NCBI GenBank assembly: GCA_964613215.1
Contig: CAZTHK010000015.1
Location: 47,544-111,543, forward strand
DNA length: 64,000 nt
Origin: CAZTHK01 sp964613215
GTDB lineage: Bacteria; Krumholzibacteriota; Krumholzibacteriia; Krumholzibacteriales; CAZTHK01
Direction of reading: 5' to 3'
In this document: positions 7,867 to 16,078 of the stretch, one piece after another
Numbering within the stretch: position 1 is the first letter of the stretch
Layout of the letters: each line of letters begins with the position of its first letter
Made by a program: the position numbers and the translations under genes
Notes under the pieces: model-generated
The model's database searches: none
What the model saw: the letters and a program-made list of their open reading frames with translations, nothing else
What the model was told of the DNA's origin: nothing

Positions 7867-9441
7867 ATGTATAGTGATGATAAGTCAATAAGAGTCAGGT
7901 TCGCTCCCAGCCCCACCGGCCATCTGCATGTGGGGGGAGCAAGGACCGCACTTTTTAATTATCTCTACGCCAGGATGGCGGGGGGTGCGTTTATCCTCAG
8001 GATAGAAGATACCGATGTGGAACGTTCAACCGAAGAGAGTTATCAGGCTATCCTGGAGGGTATGCGGTGGCTGGGACTGAATTGGGATGAGGGACCCGAT
8101 ACAGGGGGTAATTACGGGCCCTATCTTCAGTCGGCCCGGGATGTCCTTTATCATTCCGAGGCCAAAAAGCTGATTGACCGGGACAAGGCATACTACTGCT
8201 TCTGTACCCCTGAAGAACTGGAAGCCATGAAATTCGAGGCCCGCCAGAAGGGTCTTCCCCCCAGATATCCGGGCAAATGCCGGAATCTCTCTCCGGGTGA
8301 AGTGGAGGACAGGCTTAACCGGAATATTCCTCACGTGATACGGTTCAGAATGCCGGAGGAGGGAGAGGTCAGGTTCAGGGATAAGATAAGGGAAAATCTG
8401 ACTTTCTCCAATAGTGACCTGGACGATTTTGTCCTGGTAAAGTCTGACCGTAGGCCTACCTACAATTTTGCTGTAGTGGTGGATGACGCCCATATGAAGA
8501 TTTCGCATGTGATCAGGGGTGATGACCATATCTCCAATACTCCCAGACAGATTCATCTCTACAGGGAGCTGGGTTATAAAGTGCCCAAGTTCGCACATCT
8601 GCCCATGATACTTGGTTCAGACGGGTCCAGGCTGAGCAAACGGCACGGAGCCACTTCAATTCAATATTACCGGAAAAAACATTATCTTCCCGATGCAATG
8701 GTTAACTACCTGGCTCTGCTGGGCTGGTCTTACGATGGCAAGACTGAATTGTTCAGCCGGAAGGCCCTGATCAAGAAGTTTTCCCTGAACAGGGTATCCC
8801 GGAATCCCGCCATCTTCGATATGGATAAGATGGAGTGGGTAAATGCCGAGCATTTCAAGAGGATTGATTTGAAGCAAAAGGCTATGTATGTATATGAGAT
8901 ACTGGAGGAAAAGGGGTATCTTCCTCCCGAATTCAAGGTTGATCTTTCTCCCGTCGATCTTAAGGTTATCCCCGGCACCGAACCGGTAGGCGAAAACTCA
9001 TGGGAGGAGCATGAGGGAATGGATTATCAGGAGTTCCAGCGACTCCTTCTGATAGTTAAGGCGCTGGGTAACAGGTTGAAGCTGCTCAAGGATGTGCCCC
9101 GCATGCTGGGATATTTCTATACCGACGATTATGAAGAGGATGAATCTGCGGTAAGAAGACATCTGCTCAGACCGGAGGTGGGCGGAAGGCTGAACGCGCT
9201 GGCGGATGAACTGGAGAAGCTCCAGTACTTTGACTATGCCTCCGCCGAGGAGGCTTTGCGTGGACTGGCAGACCGGATGGATATCCAGGCGGGAGAACTC
9301 ATTCATCCCTGCAGGGTGGCATTGACCGGCAAGTCGGTTTCACCCGATATATTCTGGGTAGTAGTGTTGCTGGGAAAGAGCAAGTCAGTGGAACGGTTAA
9401 GAAGGGCGGGCTCACTTTCGGATGAAAAAGGCATCGATTAA
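7867..9441 (+). CDS. gltX: Glutamyl-tRNA synthetase
   Basis: Charges tRNA-Glu with glutamate. The class I HIGH motif appears as HLHVGGART in RFAPSPTGHLHVGG at residues 12-25, and the KMSKS equivalent is RLSKRHGATS. The catalytic domain and the C-terminal helical anticodon domain are complete; 524 residues is slightly longer than many GluRS because of an insertion near residues 360-385. A tRNA-Gln and a tRNA-Glu gene follow within 130 bp. Without a glutaminyl-tRNA synthetase in view it could be non-discriminating (charging both, with GatCAB amidation), but nothing in the window decides this. Confidence 0.96.
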   Translation: MYSDDKSIRVRFAPSPTGHLHVGGARTALFNYLYARMAGGAFILRIEDTDVERSTEESYQAILEGMRWLGLNWDEGPDTGGNYGPYLQSARDVLYHSEAKKLIDRDKAYYCFCTPEELEAMKFEARQKGLPPRYPGKCRNLSPGEVEDRLNRNIPHVIRFRMPEEGEVRFRDKIRENLTFSNSDLDDFVLVKSDRRPTYNFAVVVDDAHMKISHVIRGDDHISNTPRQIHLYRELGYKVPKFAHLPMILGSDGSRLSKRHGATSIQYYRKKHYLPDAMVNYLALLGWSYDGKTELFSRKALIKKFSLNRVSRNPAIFDMDKMEWVNAEHFKRIDLKQKAMYVYEILEEKGYLPPEFKVDLSPVDLKVIPGTEPVGENSWEEHEGMDYQEFQRLLLIVKALGNRLKLLKDVPRMLGYFYTDDYEEDESAVRRHLLRPEVGGRLNALADELEKLQYFDYASAEEALRGLADRMDIQAGELIHPCRVALTGKSVSPDIFWVVVLLGKSKSVERLRRAGSLSDEKGID

Positions 9442-9484
9442 ATTTGATTTTTTATCCTTAATGTGATAAATTGCATGCGATTGC

Positions 9485-9558
9485 TGGAGAGTCGTCTAAC
9501 GGCAGGACAGCTGACTCTGGATCAGCCGGTGGAGGTTCGAGTCCTCCCTCTCCAGCCA
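9485..9558 (+). tRNA. tRNA-Gln (CTG)
   Basis: Acceptor TGGAGAG pairs with CTCTCCA; D-arm with TCTAACGGCAGGACA; anticodon stem GCTGA/TCAGC encloses loop CTCTGGA with anticodon CTG; T-arm GGAGGTTCGAGTCCTCC. CCA is encoded at 9556-9558. It lies 43 bp beyond gltX. Confidence 0.95.
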
Positions 9559-9571
9559 AACATTTAAATAT

Positions 9572-9646
9572 GGCCCCTTAGTCTAGTGGTTAGGACGCAT
9601 GGTTCTCAGCCATGAATCAGGGGTTCGACTCCCCTAGGGGCTACCA
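9572..9646 (+). tRNA. tRNA-Glu (CTC)
   Basis: Acceptor GGCCCCT pairs with AGGGGCT (one G-U at the end); anticodon stem CATGG/CCATG encloses TTCTCAG with anticodon CTC; T-arm GGGGTTCGACTCCCC; encoded CCA. It is separated from tRNA-Gln by 13 bp and ends six bases before a terminator, so the two tRNAs form a tandem unit. Confidence 0.95.
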
Positions 9647-9652
9647 GATAAA

Positions 9653-9692
9653 CTGTCCGGGAGATATATAAGTACTCTCCCGGACAGTTTTT
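9653..9692 (+). terminator. Rho-independent terminator after gltX-tRNA unit
   Basis: A perfect 12-bp stem, CTGTCCGGGAGA (9653-9664) with TCTCCCGGACAG (9676-9687), an 11-nt AT-rich loop and a following TTTTT. It closes the gltX/tRNA transcription unit. Confidence 0.93.
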
Positions 9693-9897
9693 ATTTCTCC
9701 GGGTTTTAATTCAAATAACTGCCGGGGCATAAACAGCGGAAACCAGTATAGATCAGTATATCCAGTGTAACCTTAGAGGGCCGGTATGCTACAGATTGTG
9801 CCGGCCACAGGTTTATAGCCGGTTTACCGTAGGATCGTAAGCTGCCTGGTTATTTTATTCCCCTGCGGCTAACTGCCGTTTATAATCAGCAGGGGGC

Positions 9898-10074
9898 TCA
9901 AGTGGGCCCGCTGGAGGGTCCGGAGCTACCGCTGCAACTTCTGGAGAAGGACGAAAAGAGCTTCTCCACTTCAGCCGAACCGCACCGTGGGCATTTAACC
10001 TTCGAATCCGGTGACTTTACCAGTTCCTCGAACTCCTGTCCGCATTCCGGGCATTGATATTCGAATATGGGCAT
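9898..10074 (-). CDS. FmdB-family zinc-ribbon small protein (58 aa)
   Basis: Found by direct translation of the gap. It starts MPIFEYQCPECGQEFEEL and has a second pair CPRCG about 20 residues later, giving two CxxC knuckles that would bind one zinc, the hallmark of the FmdB/regulatory zinc-ribbon family. The C-terminus is a short Ser/Gly/Pro tail, also typical. Role in this family is mostly unknown, with some members implicated in regulation. It lies 106 bp downstream of the ArsR-microprotein pair on the same strand. Confidence 0.85.
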   Translation of the reverse strand: MPIFEYQCPECGQEFEELVKSPDSKVKCPRCGSAEVEKLFSSFSRSCSGSSGPSSGPT

Positions 10075-10180
10075 CTCTATTCCCTTCTCAAAGAATTAGC
10101 TGACATGGTTAACTGTCTTCATTCTCGTGCTTTTTATTCTTATTCCCGTACCGGTCCCCGGTACTGCAGCTTCCACTCAT

Positions 10181-10270
10181 TCAGGTGGGTATTCCCAACC
10201 GGGGCAGTACAAATTTCATCACCACAAAGTAGGCGACGATAAATATAACAATAGCTATTCCTCTATTCAA
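10181..10270 (-). CDS. 29-residue single-TM peptide overlapping arsR
   Basis: Read directly from the sequence. A TTG start at 10268-10270 has a strong AGGAGG four bases upstream, inside the last codons of the ArsR gene, and overlaps that gene by 8 bp. The peptide is one hydrophobic helix (about residues 5-22: AIVIFIVAYFVVMKFV) followed by a short basic/Pro tail LPRLGIPT. Translation is very likely coupled to arsR. The organisation is that of a small membrane protein controlled by its neighbour. I do not recognise a named family with certainty. Confidence 0.6.
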   Translation of the reverse strand: MNRGIAIVIFIVAYFVVMKFVLPRLGIPT

Positions 10271-10634
10271 GACTCCTCCTCGCCTTAGAGCTGCTGTTTT
10301 CATCCTCCAGTGCTACTCTCTGCTCAATATAATCACATACCAGACGGCATATTCTCTGGGAGAGTTTTCCATTTAACCGGTAGTATACTTTTCTGTGCTC
10401 CCGCCGGGTGGAGACAATATTTTCCCCCCTGAGTATACTCAGATGCCTGGAGACATTTGCCTGGGACAGCCCGCTTTGATCTACCATCCGGGTGACATTC
10501 TTCTCCCCCTGGCACAGGATATCCAGCAGAAGGAGCCTGGAGGGATCAGCCAGAACTTTCAGGCATCTCGAAACCATTTGATATGTCGCTTCATTCCGGG
10601 TTTTTATCATATTATTTTTATCTGTCATATACAT
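10263..10634 (-). CDS. ArsR-family winged-helix repressor
   Basis: A 123-residue HTH protein of the ArsR/SmtB class: LKVLADPSRLLLLDIL at the start of the fold, recognition helix region SGLSQANVSRHLSILR, and wing with RREHRKVYYRLN. The classical CxCxxC metal site of ArsR proper is absent from the recognition helix region; three cysteines (positions about 24, 41 and 96-100) could form another sensor site or none. The start is ATG at 10634 or the ATG two codons later; neither has a strong ribosome site, and the upstream DNA is AT-rich with imperfect inverted symmetry that may be its own operator. The downstream 29-residue membrane peptide is its likely target or partner. Confidence 0.85.
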   Translation of the reverse strand: MYMTDKNNMIKTRNEATYQMVSRCLKVLADPSRLLLLDILCQGEKNVTRMVDQSGLSQANVSRHLSILRGENIVSTRREHRKVYYRLNGKLSQRICRLVCDYIEQRVALEDENSSSKARRSLE

Positions 10635-10946
10635 GTATAATTATATGATAATATAAATTGAAAGTCAAAGGAAGCCTGTGACCCGAATAACCCGGACTGC
10701 TGTAATTCCCCACAGCGCAACAGCTGGGATAAGGTCAAGAAGCTGTTTGAATAAACAGTGCTCTTGGGTGTAATCGGTGGAGACAAGAGAAAATTCTCTT
10801 GCCTCTGCATTTTTGTTATGCGAAAATCCGGTCTGACCATAATGGGAAAAGGGCTGGTGGTTCACCATGTCAGTTTGCAATTAAAGGACCGCCGCCTGAT
10901 TCAAGGGGAGGGCCGGGGAAAATTGGTTCATTTACAGTAGATAACC
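10635..10946. other. Intergenic region with two short palindromes
   Basis: About 310 bp between divergent genes (arsR and the tandem membrane proteins) with no convincing ORF. Two dyads stand out: CTGTTT-GAAT-AAACAG at 10743-10758 and an 18-bp near-perfect palindrome centred in 10784-10801 (CAAGAGAA on one arm). Either could be an operator for the flanking genes. No clear promoter chosen. Confidence 0.45.
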
Positions 10947-13337
10947 ATGATGATATTCCGTACACTGTTTCTGTTCCTCTCGGTGCAGTTCTTTCTGTAT
11001 AATATGGGGCTTCTGACCAGGCGGTTGAGCCTGTTTCTCTCCCTGGTCACCCTGCTTCTCTTCGTTATGCTCTCCCTCCCCGGTATCAAACGGGGATGGA
11101 GGAATATCTATCTGGTTCCTGCGTCCTCCCTTTTTGTAACCATAATCATAATCGCCTCCGGTATACATGAATTTATCTTCGTCTTCCCCCTGCTTCTATC
11201 CTCAATGATCCTTATTCCCCCGCGGGGTGATCACCGGCCCGGAGAGAGGAAAGCACTGCTGTTGGGGATGTTTATCTATTCGGTGATAGTTTTTACCATC
11301 CAGCATGTTCCTGCCGCATGGATGGCTGTCCAGAGGTGGGGGCTTGCTTTCTCAAAATTTTCAGGATCCCTTATAGGCCAGCATTATCTATTCGGGAAGA
11401 CCGCTTCGGGTGTTCCCGTATTCCTGATGTTTCTCTCTTTTCATGCCGGAGTTGCTGTGATCTCCAGGCAGAACGCGGGATGGTTTCTGACCGGGAGAGT
11501 TATCCTGATGCTGATATTACAGATCGGCATCCTGATTCTGATGACCCCCTTTGCAATTCTGGTTCAATACAAATTGCCCCTTCTGGAGATGCTGCTGTTC
11601 AATCCCCAGGTATTTATTCTCCCTGCGTTCCTTCTTACTCTGATAGGGATTCCGTTGAATGAAGGATCGGTGGATCCGGCTGAAAAGACAGGCAGGCTTA
11701 AGTTTAAACCGGGTTTGAAAGCAGCTGTGGTAATGTCTGTTCTGGCTCTGTTCTGCGCTATGATGATTACCCTCCGTCCCGATCCGGGTAGAAGGGGAGG
11801 CAAGGTGGTTATCTACGACCGGGGCTATCTGAACTTCATGGTACCTGTTTACGGGAAATACGGTCATAAGTCAGGGGGAATGTTCGGCTACCTTCCCAGA
11901 CTGCTGAGTGCTTCCGGTTACCGGGCAGTAAGGGCCGATTCACTTTCCCCGGAGGTACTGCAGGATGCGGATGGGTTAGTGGTGATAAATCTTCTGGAGT
12001 TTTTCAGTGAACAGGAGAAGAGAACCGTCCTGGATTTCGTTCGCCGGGGTGGTGGTCTCCTTGCCCTGGGGGATCATACCGGAGTGAAGGGGATAAGGGG
12101 GCCTTTCAACCATCTCCTCAGGCCTTACCGGATTGAATTTAATTTCGACTCGGCCACCTTCATGACCGGGGGCTGGGGTGAGGAGGCGGTTGCCTTTCCC
12201 CATCCGGTAACCCATGGATTGTATGATCTCTCTGAATTGAATATCTGGGTGGGAGCAAGCCTGAGTATAGCCGGCTCAGCCTATCCGGTGGTGGTGGGCA
12301 GATACGGGTATTCGGACCTGGGGAATATGGCCGCTTTCGATCATGCCTATCTGGGCAACCGGATCTATGACCCGGGGGAACAGATGGGGGATATCATCCT
12401 GATTGCCGCAAATGAATACGGCAGGGGCAAGGTTATGGTATTCGGCGATACCTCACCCTTTCAGAACAGTGCCATGGTTTCCAGTTACCGGCTGGTTAAC
12501 CGGGTTTTCAGATGGTTGACCTCAGGAGGAAGCAGGAGGGTTGCCGGGACTTTTATCCTTACGGCGATAGCAATTATTCTGTCCGTATTAATCGTGTTAT
12601 ACCGGGATATTCTTCTGGCGGGGGTGATTTCGATATCCATTCTGGCCGGAACCATTATTGGCTATGCGCCCCGCAGAATCGAAGAGGTGGTGAGTTATGA
12701 TCATCCCACCGCTTATGTGGATGCCTCACATGCGGAGATGTTCGATAAACTTACCTGGTACGACAACTGTCTGGGTGGAATGTACTATAATCTGATGAGG
12801 GCCGGGTACTTTCCGCTGTTGGCGAGGGATTTCTCCCGGCAACAGCTGATGGAGAGTTCACTTGCACTGATAGTGGCTCCCATGCAGTCATTCAGCGTTA
12901 AGGAGAGGGAGATATTCGATACATACATGAGGAAGGGTGGCTGGGTGCTCTACAGCTGTGGTTTCGAAGAGAGGGGTGGATCGGAGAAGTTTCTGGAAGA
13001 ATACGGATTGAAACTGTTGAACTGCCCCCTTACTGCATATCCGGACAGTGTGATGGGTGAGAGAATAAATGTAACGGAAGGATGGGGAATAGAAACCGGT
13101 GAAGATGCGGAGATAATAGCCGGGAAGTTCGGTTATCCTTACATAGTAAAGAAGAGGGTGGGGAATGGCGGGCTGATACTGGTATCAGATACCCACTTCT
13201 TCAAATGCAGGAATCTGGAAGGTATTGATAATTACTTCCCCGGGAATATCAATTTCATCAGGAAACTGCTGGGCTCGATAACCGGCCCCGGCCGGGGTTC
13301 ACGCTTTGATAAGGGGAAGGCGGGAGATAGAAGTTGA
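10947..13337 (+). CDS. Multi-TM protein with two extracytoplasmic GATase-like/DUF4350-type domains (A)
   Basis: Not a named family to me. Residues 1-240 hold about seven or eight hydrophobic helices, with another TM at about 258-276. Residues 285-530 form a soluble domain with RRGGGLLALGDHTGV (about 367-380) and YGRGKVMVFGDTSPFQNS (about 491-508); such GGGxxxxGDHT and GRGxVxxFGD motifs occur in GldG/DUF4350-type domains of glutamine-amidotransferase-like fold, without a visible catalytic Cys. Two TMs (about 534-575) follow, then a second, weaker GATase-like domain to residue 790. Its TGA overlaps the TTG start of the next gene by 4 bp, so the two are translationally coupled. No ABC transporter gene (gldA/gldF) adjoins. 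No clear ribosome site at this start. Confidence 0.6.
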   Translation: MMIFRTLFLFLSVQFFLYNMGLLTRRLSLFLSLVTLLLFVMLSLPGIKRGWRNIYLVPASSLFVTIIIIASGIHEFIFVFPLLLSSMILIPPRGDHRPGERKALLLGMFIYSVIVFTIQHVPAAWMAVQRWGLAFSKFSGSLIGQHYLFGKTASGVPVFLMFLSFHAGVAVISRQNAGWFLTGRVILMLILQIGILILMTPFAILVQYKLPLLEMLLFNPQVFILPAFLLTLIGIPLNEGSVDPAEKTGRLKFKPGLKAAVVMSVLALFCAMMITLRPDPGRRGGKVVIYDRGYLNFMVPVYGKYGHKSGGMFGYLPRLLSASGYRAVRADSLSPEVLQDADGLVVINLLEFFSEQEKRTVLDFVRRGGGLLALGDHTGVKGIRGPFNHLLRPYRIEFNFDSATFMTGGWGEEAVAFPHPVTHGLYDLSELNIWVGASLSIAGSAYPVVVGRYGYSDLGNMAAFDHAYLGNRIYDPGEQMGDIILIAANEYGRGKVMVFGDTSPFQNSAMVSSYRLVNRVFRWLTSGGSRRVAGTFILTAIAIILSVLIVLYRDILLAGVISISILAGTIIGYAPRRIEEVVSYDHPTAYVDASHAEMFDKLTWYDNCLGGMYYNLMRAGYFPLLARDFSRQQLMESSLALIVAPMQSFSVKEREIFDTYMRKGGWVLYSCGFEERGGSEKFLEEYGLKLLNCPLTAYPDSVMGERINVTEGWGIETGEDAEIIAGKFGYPYIVKKRVGNGGLILVSDTHFFKCRNLEGIDNYFPGNINFIRKLLGSITGPGRGSRFDKGKAGDRS

Positions 13338-15928
13338 GTTTTGTCAATTATCTGGGGTTATTGCTGGTATCCATTTCCTGGATATGGAGGCTGTATATTT
13401 ACAGACCTCCCGGGCAGCTGTGGTTGTTCTTTCTTCTGGCAGGCCTGGTATTACTATGCCCGGGGGTGAAAAACAGGGGCTTGTTTAACGGTTCGGAGGT
13501 TCCGGGCCGGAGAGAGGATCTGCCTGAGGAAGGTGAGCTGCCGGACCGGAAGAGCAGGTCTGCCGGAAAACCGCCCGGCTGGTACGCTGTCGTTCTAATA
13601 CCGCTGATTTTGATATTCTTTGTATTTCCCGGTCAGTTTATCACGGGGCCGGTAATTCTGATGGTGGGACTGATTGCCGGTGTGCTGGTGGGTGAAGGAG
13701 GCAGAATGTTCAGGCCGGTAGAGGGAGCTGTCCTGGCCGGGACGGTTCTGACCATTCAAGCATTTCTTCTTCCGCTGCTGGCAGTTTTAACTGCTCACAT
13801 TCATCAGATGCCCCTTGGGGCTTATCTGTTATATCCGGTAGTAAGCCTGTTCGAACCGGCTGCAGCGGTCAGCGGAGGAAAGATATTCGTCTCTTCGGCG
13901 GAGGAGATTTTCGGCTACACCGTTTCCCCGGAAAAATTGGGTTTTCTGCCTGTCACCCTTTATTTTGCTTCAGTTGTAATCTTCCGCTTCTTCAGGGGGG
14001 ATGCCATAAGGACCCTGCCCAGGGTTCTGGCTGCTTTCCTGATCTACTCAGTGGTGCGGTTCATAGCAATTTTCTTTGCTTCGGTCTTGTCCAATAGCGC
14101 CAGGCTTTTCTGGGAGCCCTGGGTTTTCCTGATATCTCTTATTCCCCTGGCCCTTTTGATGGCCTGGGCCGTGCCGTTAGAGAACAGGCATGCAATAACG
14201 GAAAGTCCGAAAAAGGGGAGTGCGGTTAGTTACCCGGCGGTGGCACTGATTCTCACCGTTTCCTTCTTTTTATTAGCAGGCTCGGTGCTCTTCCACGATC
14301 CGGGCAGGATGAAGGAGGGAAGGGTGCTGTTCGATGAAAATTACAGTGACTGGGAATGGACTACCTTGGAGTACGACCGGGACTGGTATGGGACCAAATC
14401 CGGTTATAATTACTACTGCCTGGCCGAATATATCGACCACTTCTATCATCTGGAGAGGGGAACCCGGCCCTTCACCCCTGATTATCTGTCCCGATATGAT
14501 GTGGTAGTCTTGAAGACACCCACCCGAGACTTTGAGAGGGGGGCAATAGAGGCACTGGTGGATTATGTGGATGAGGGAGGGGGACTCTTCCTGATAGGGG
14601 ATCACACCAATGTATTCGGAACCAGTGCCAGACTTAATACCCTGGCTACCCGGTTCGGGTTGCGCTTTGACTACAACTCAGTCTATCAGCTGGATTCGGG
14701 ATCACTATCCTACTACCAGCCTCCACTCATCGGAGCTCATCCCTCCGTTCTGCATCTGAACGAATTTCTCTTTGCCACCTCCTGTACCATGCAGTCGCCC
14801 CTGCTGGCCGAGAATGTGATTATCTCCAATGCGGTTAAGGGAGTTTATCTGGATTATTCCAGGAAGGGCTACTTTCCGGACAGGGATGTGAAGGAGTATG
14901 ATTTCGGATTTCTCAACCTTATGTCGGGGGTAAAATACGGGAGGGGCAGGGTGCTGGGTTTTACCGACAGTACGGTATTTTCGAATTTCTTCATGTTCAT
15001 TCCGGGGAAACCGGAGTTGTTCATCTCTTCTCTGGACTGGCTGAACCGGGCCAACCGGTGGAACAGTCTGAACATAATGTTCTTCCTTATGGGACTGGCC
15101 GGAGTTATCTGGGGAGGAATCAGATTGAGGAAATGTTATCGTTTCTCCTCCGCCGCTCTGGTTATGTTTTCCCTGTTGCTCGGTTCGGCAGTTTCAATAC
15201 AACTGTTCGAATCGCTGAAAAGAGCCGCCTATCCATTCCCGGAGCTGAGGAAAGAGATGAAATCGATAGCTTTCGACCGGGATCCCTCCACCTTCGAAAT
15301 GCCCACCCGGAATCTGGTGCGGAGGAAGGAGGCCAGTCTGCACACCTTTTATGTGTGGACCCAGAGGATGGGGTTTGTACCCACCCTGTGCGATAACCTG
15401 GAGGAATCGCTGTCTTCAGCAGATATAGCGGTGGTGGCCAATCCCCGCCGCCGGCTTACTGTTGACGAGATGGGGGCAGTGGTTGATTTCTGCAGTAAGG
15501 GCGGCAATCTTCTTCTGCTGATCGATCAGGGGAGCAGAATGGGGGGAGGGGATGACCTGCTGGGGATATTCAGAATGTCCCGGACCCGGATGAAACCCGA
15601 TACCACCGAAATATGGAACCTCAGGGGGGAGAGAATTTGCCCCGCCTTCAATCCGGGCGGGTTACGGGGCGGGATACCGATGCTTACCGTCCCGGATGGA
15701 AATGTGGTAATGGCCTGCGAAAGGCTGGGTAAGGGGAGATTTTTCGCCTTCAATGATTTTCTCCTCTTTTCCCAGGCATCCATGGGGCCTACCTCCAATA
15801 TTCCTTCACTCCGGACCAGGAGGATATATCACCTGGAATTCCAGATACTGGAAATACTTCGTGGCAAGAGGGAACCGAATGATATCCAGCCCTATCCGGA
15901 AGATTCAAACAGGGGCGGAGACGGATAA
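13334..15928 (+). CDS. Multi-TM protein with two GATase-like/DUF4350-type domains (B), paralogue-like partner of A
   Basis: 864 residues with the same plan as the preceding gene: an N-terminal block of TM helices (to about residue 318), a soluble domain with EGGGLFLIGDHTNVFG (about 414-429) and a later YGRGRVLGFTDSTVFSN, two TMs near 578-622, and a second soluble domain containing GGNLLLLIDQGS and a GKGRFFAFND motif. The shared GDHT motif and domain order suggest an ancient duplication. TTG start at 13334 overlaps the upstream stop. The TM block includes RTLPRVLAAFLIYSVVRF, which loosely recalls the NxxR region of exosortases, but no catalytic Cys is apparent. Probably an inner-membrane complex of A and B acting on envelope glycans or protein export; this is inference. 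Confidence 0.6.
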   Translation: MSFVNYLGLLLVSISWIWRLYIYRPPGQLWLFFLLAGLVLLCPGVKNRGLFNGSEVPGRREDLPEEGELPDRKSRSAGKPPGWYAVVLIPLILIFFVFPGQFITGPVILMVGLIAGVLVGEGGRMFRPVEGAVLAGTVLTIQAFLLPLLAVLTAHIHQMPLGAYLLYPVVSLFEPAAAVSGGKIFVSSAEEIFGYTVSPEKLGFLPVTLYFASVVIFRFFRGDAIRTLPRVLAAFLIYSVVRFIAIFFASVLSNSARLFWEPWVFLISLIPLALLMAWAVPLENRHAITESPKKGSAVSYPAVALILTVSFFLLAGSVLFHDPGRMKEGRVLFDENYSDWEWTTLEYDRDWYGTKSGYNYYCLAEYIDHFYHLERGTRPFTPDYLSRYDVVVLKTPTRDFERGAIEALVDYVDEGGGLFLIGDHTNVFGTSARLNTLATRFGLRFDYNSVYQLDSGSLSYYQPPLIGAHPSVLHLNEFLFATSCTMQSPLLAENVIISNAVKGVYLDYSRKGYFPDRDVKEYDFGFLNLMSGVKYGRGRVLGFTDSTVFSNFFMFIPGKPELFISSLDWLNRANRWNSLNIMFFLMGLAGVIWGGIRLRKCYRFSSAALVMFSLLLGSAVSIQLFESLKRAAYPFPELRKEMKSIAFDRDPSTFEMPTRNLVRRKEASLHTFYVWTQRMGFVPTLCDNLEESLSSADIAVVANPRRRLTVDEMGAVVDFCSKGGNLLLLIDQGSRMGGGDDLLGIFRMSRTRMKPDTTEIWNLRGERICPAFNPGGLRGGIPMLTVPDGNVVMACERLGKGRFFAFNDFLLFSQASMGPTSNIPSLRTRRIYHLEFQILEILRGKREPNDIQPYPEDSNRGGDG

Positions 15929-16078
15929 CCTTTCATTCTTTCCGGTTGATTAATTTAGCCTTATCCACATCTATCCTCCCCCTGAATCAAACCGGGATAT
16001 GAAGCAATTTCTCCATTCTGGTAAGTGTTTTTAGGGAAGGACAGAGTATGACTGTATTGTTTCTGATGAAAGCCAGGC

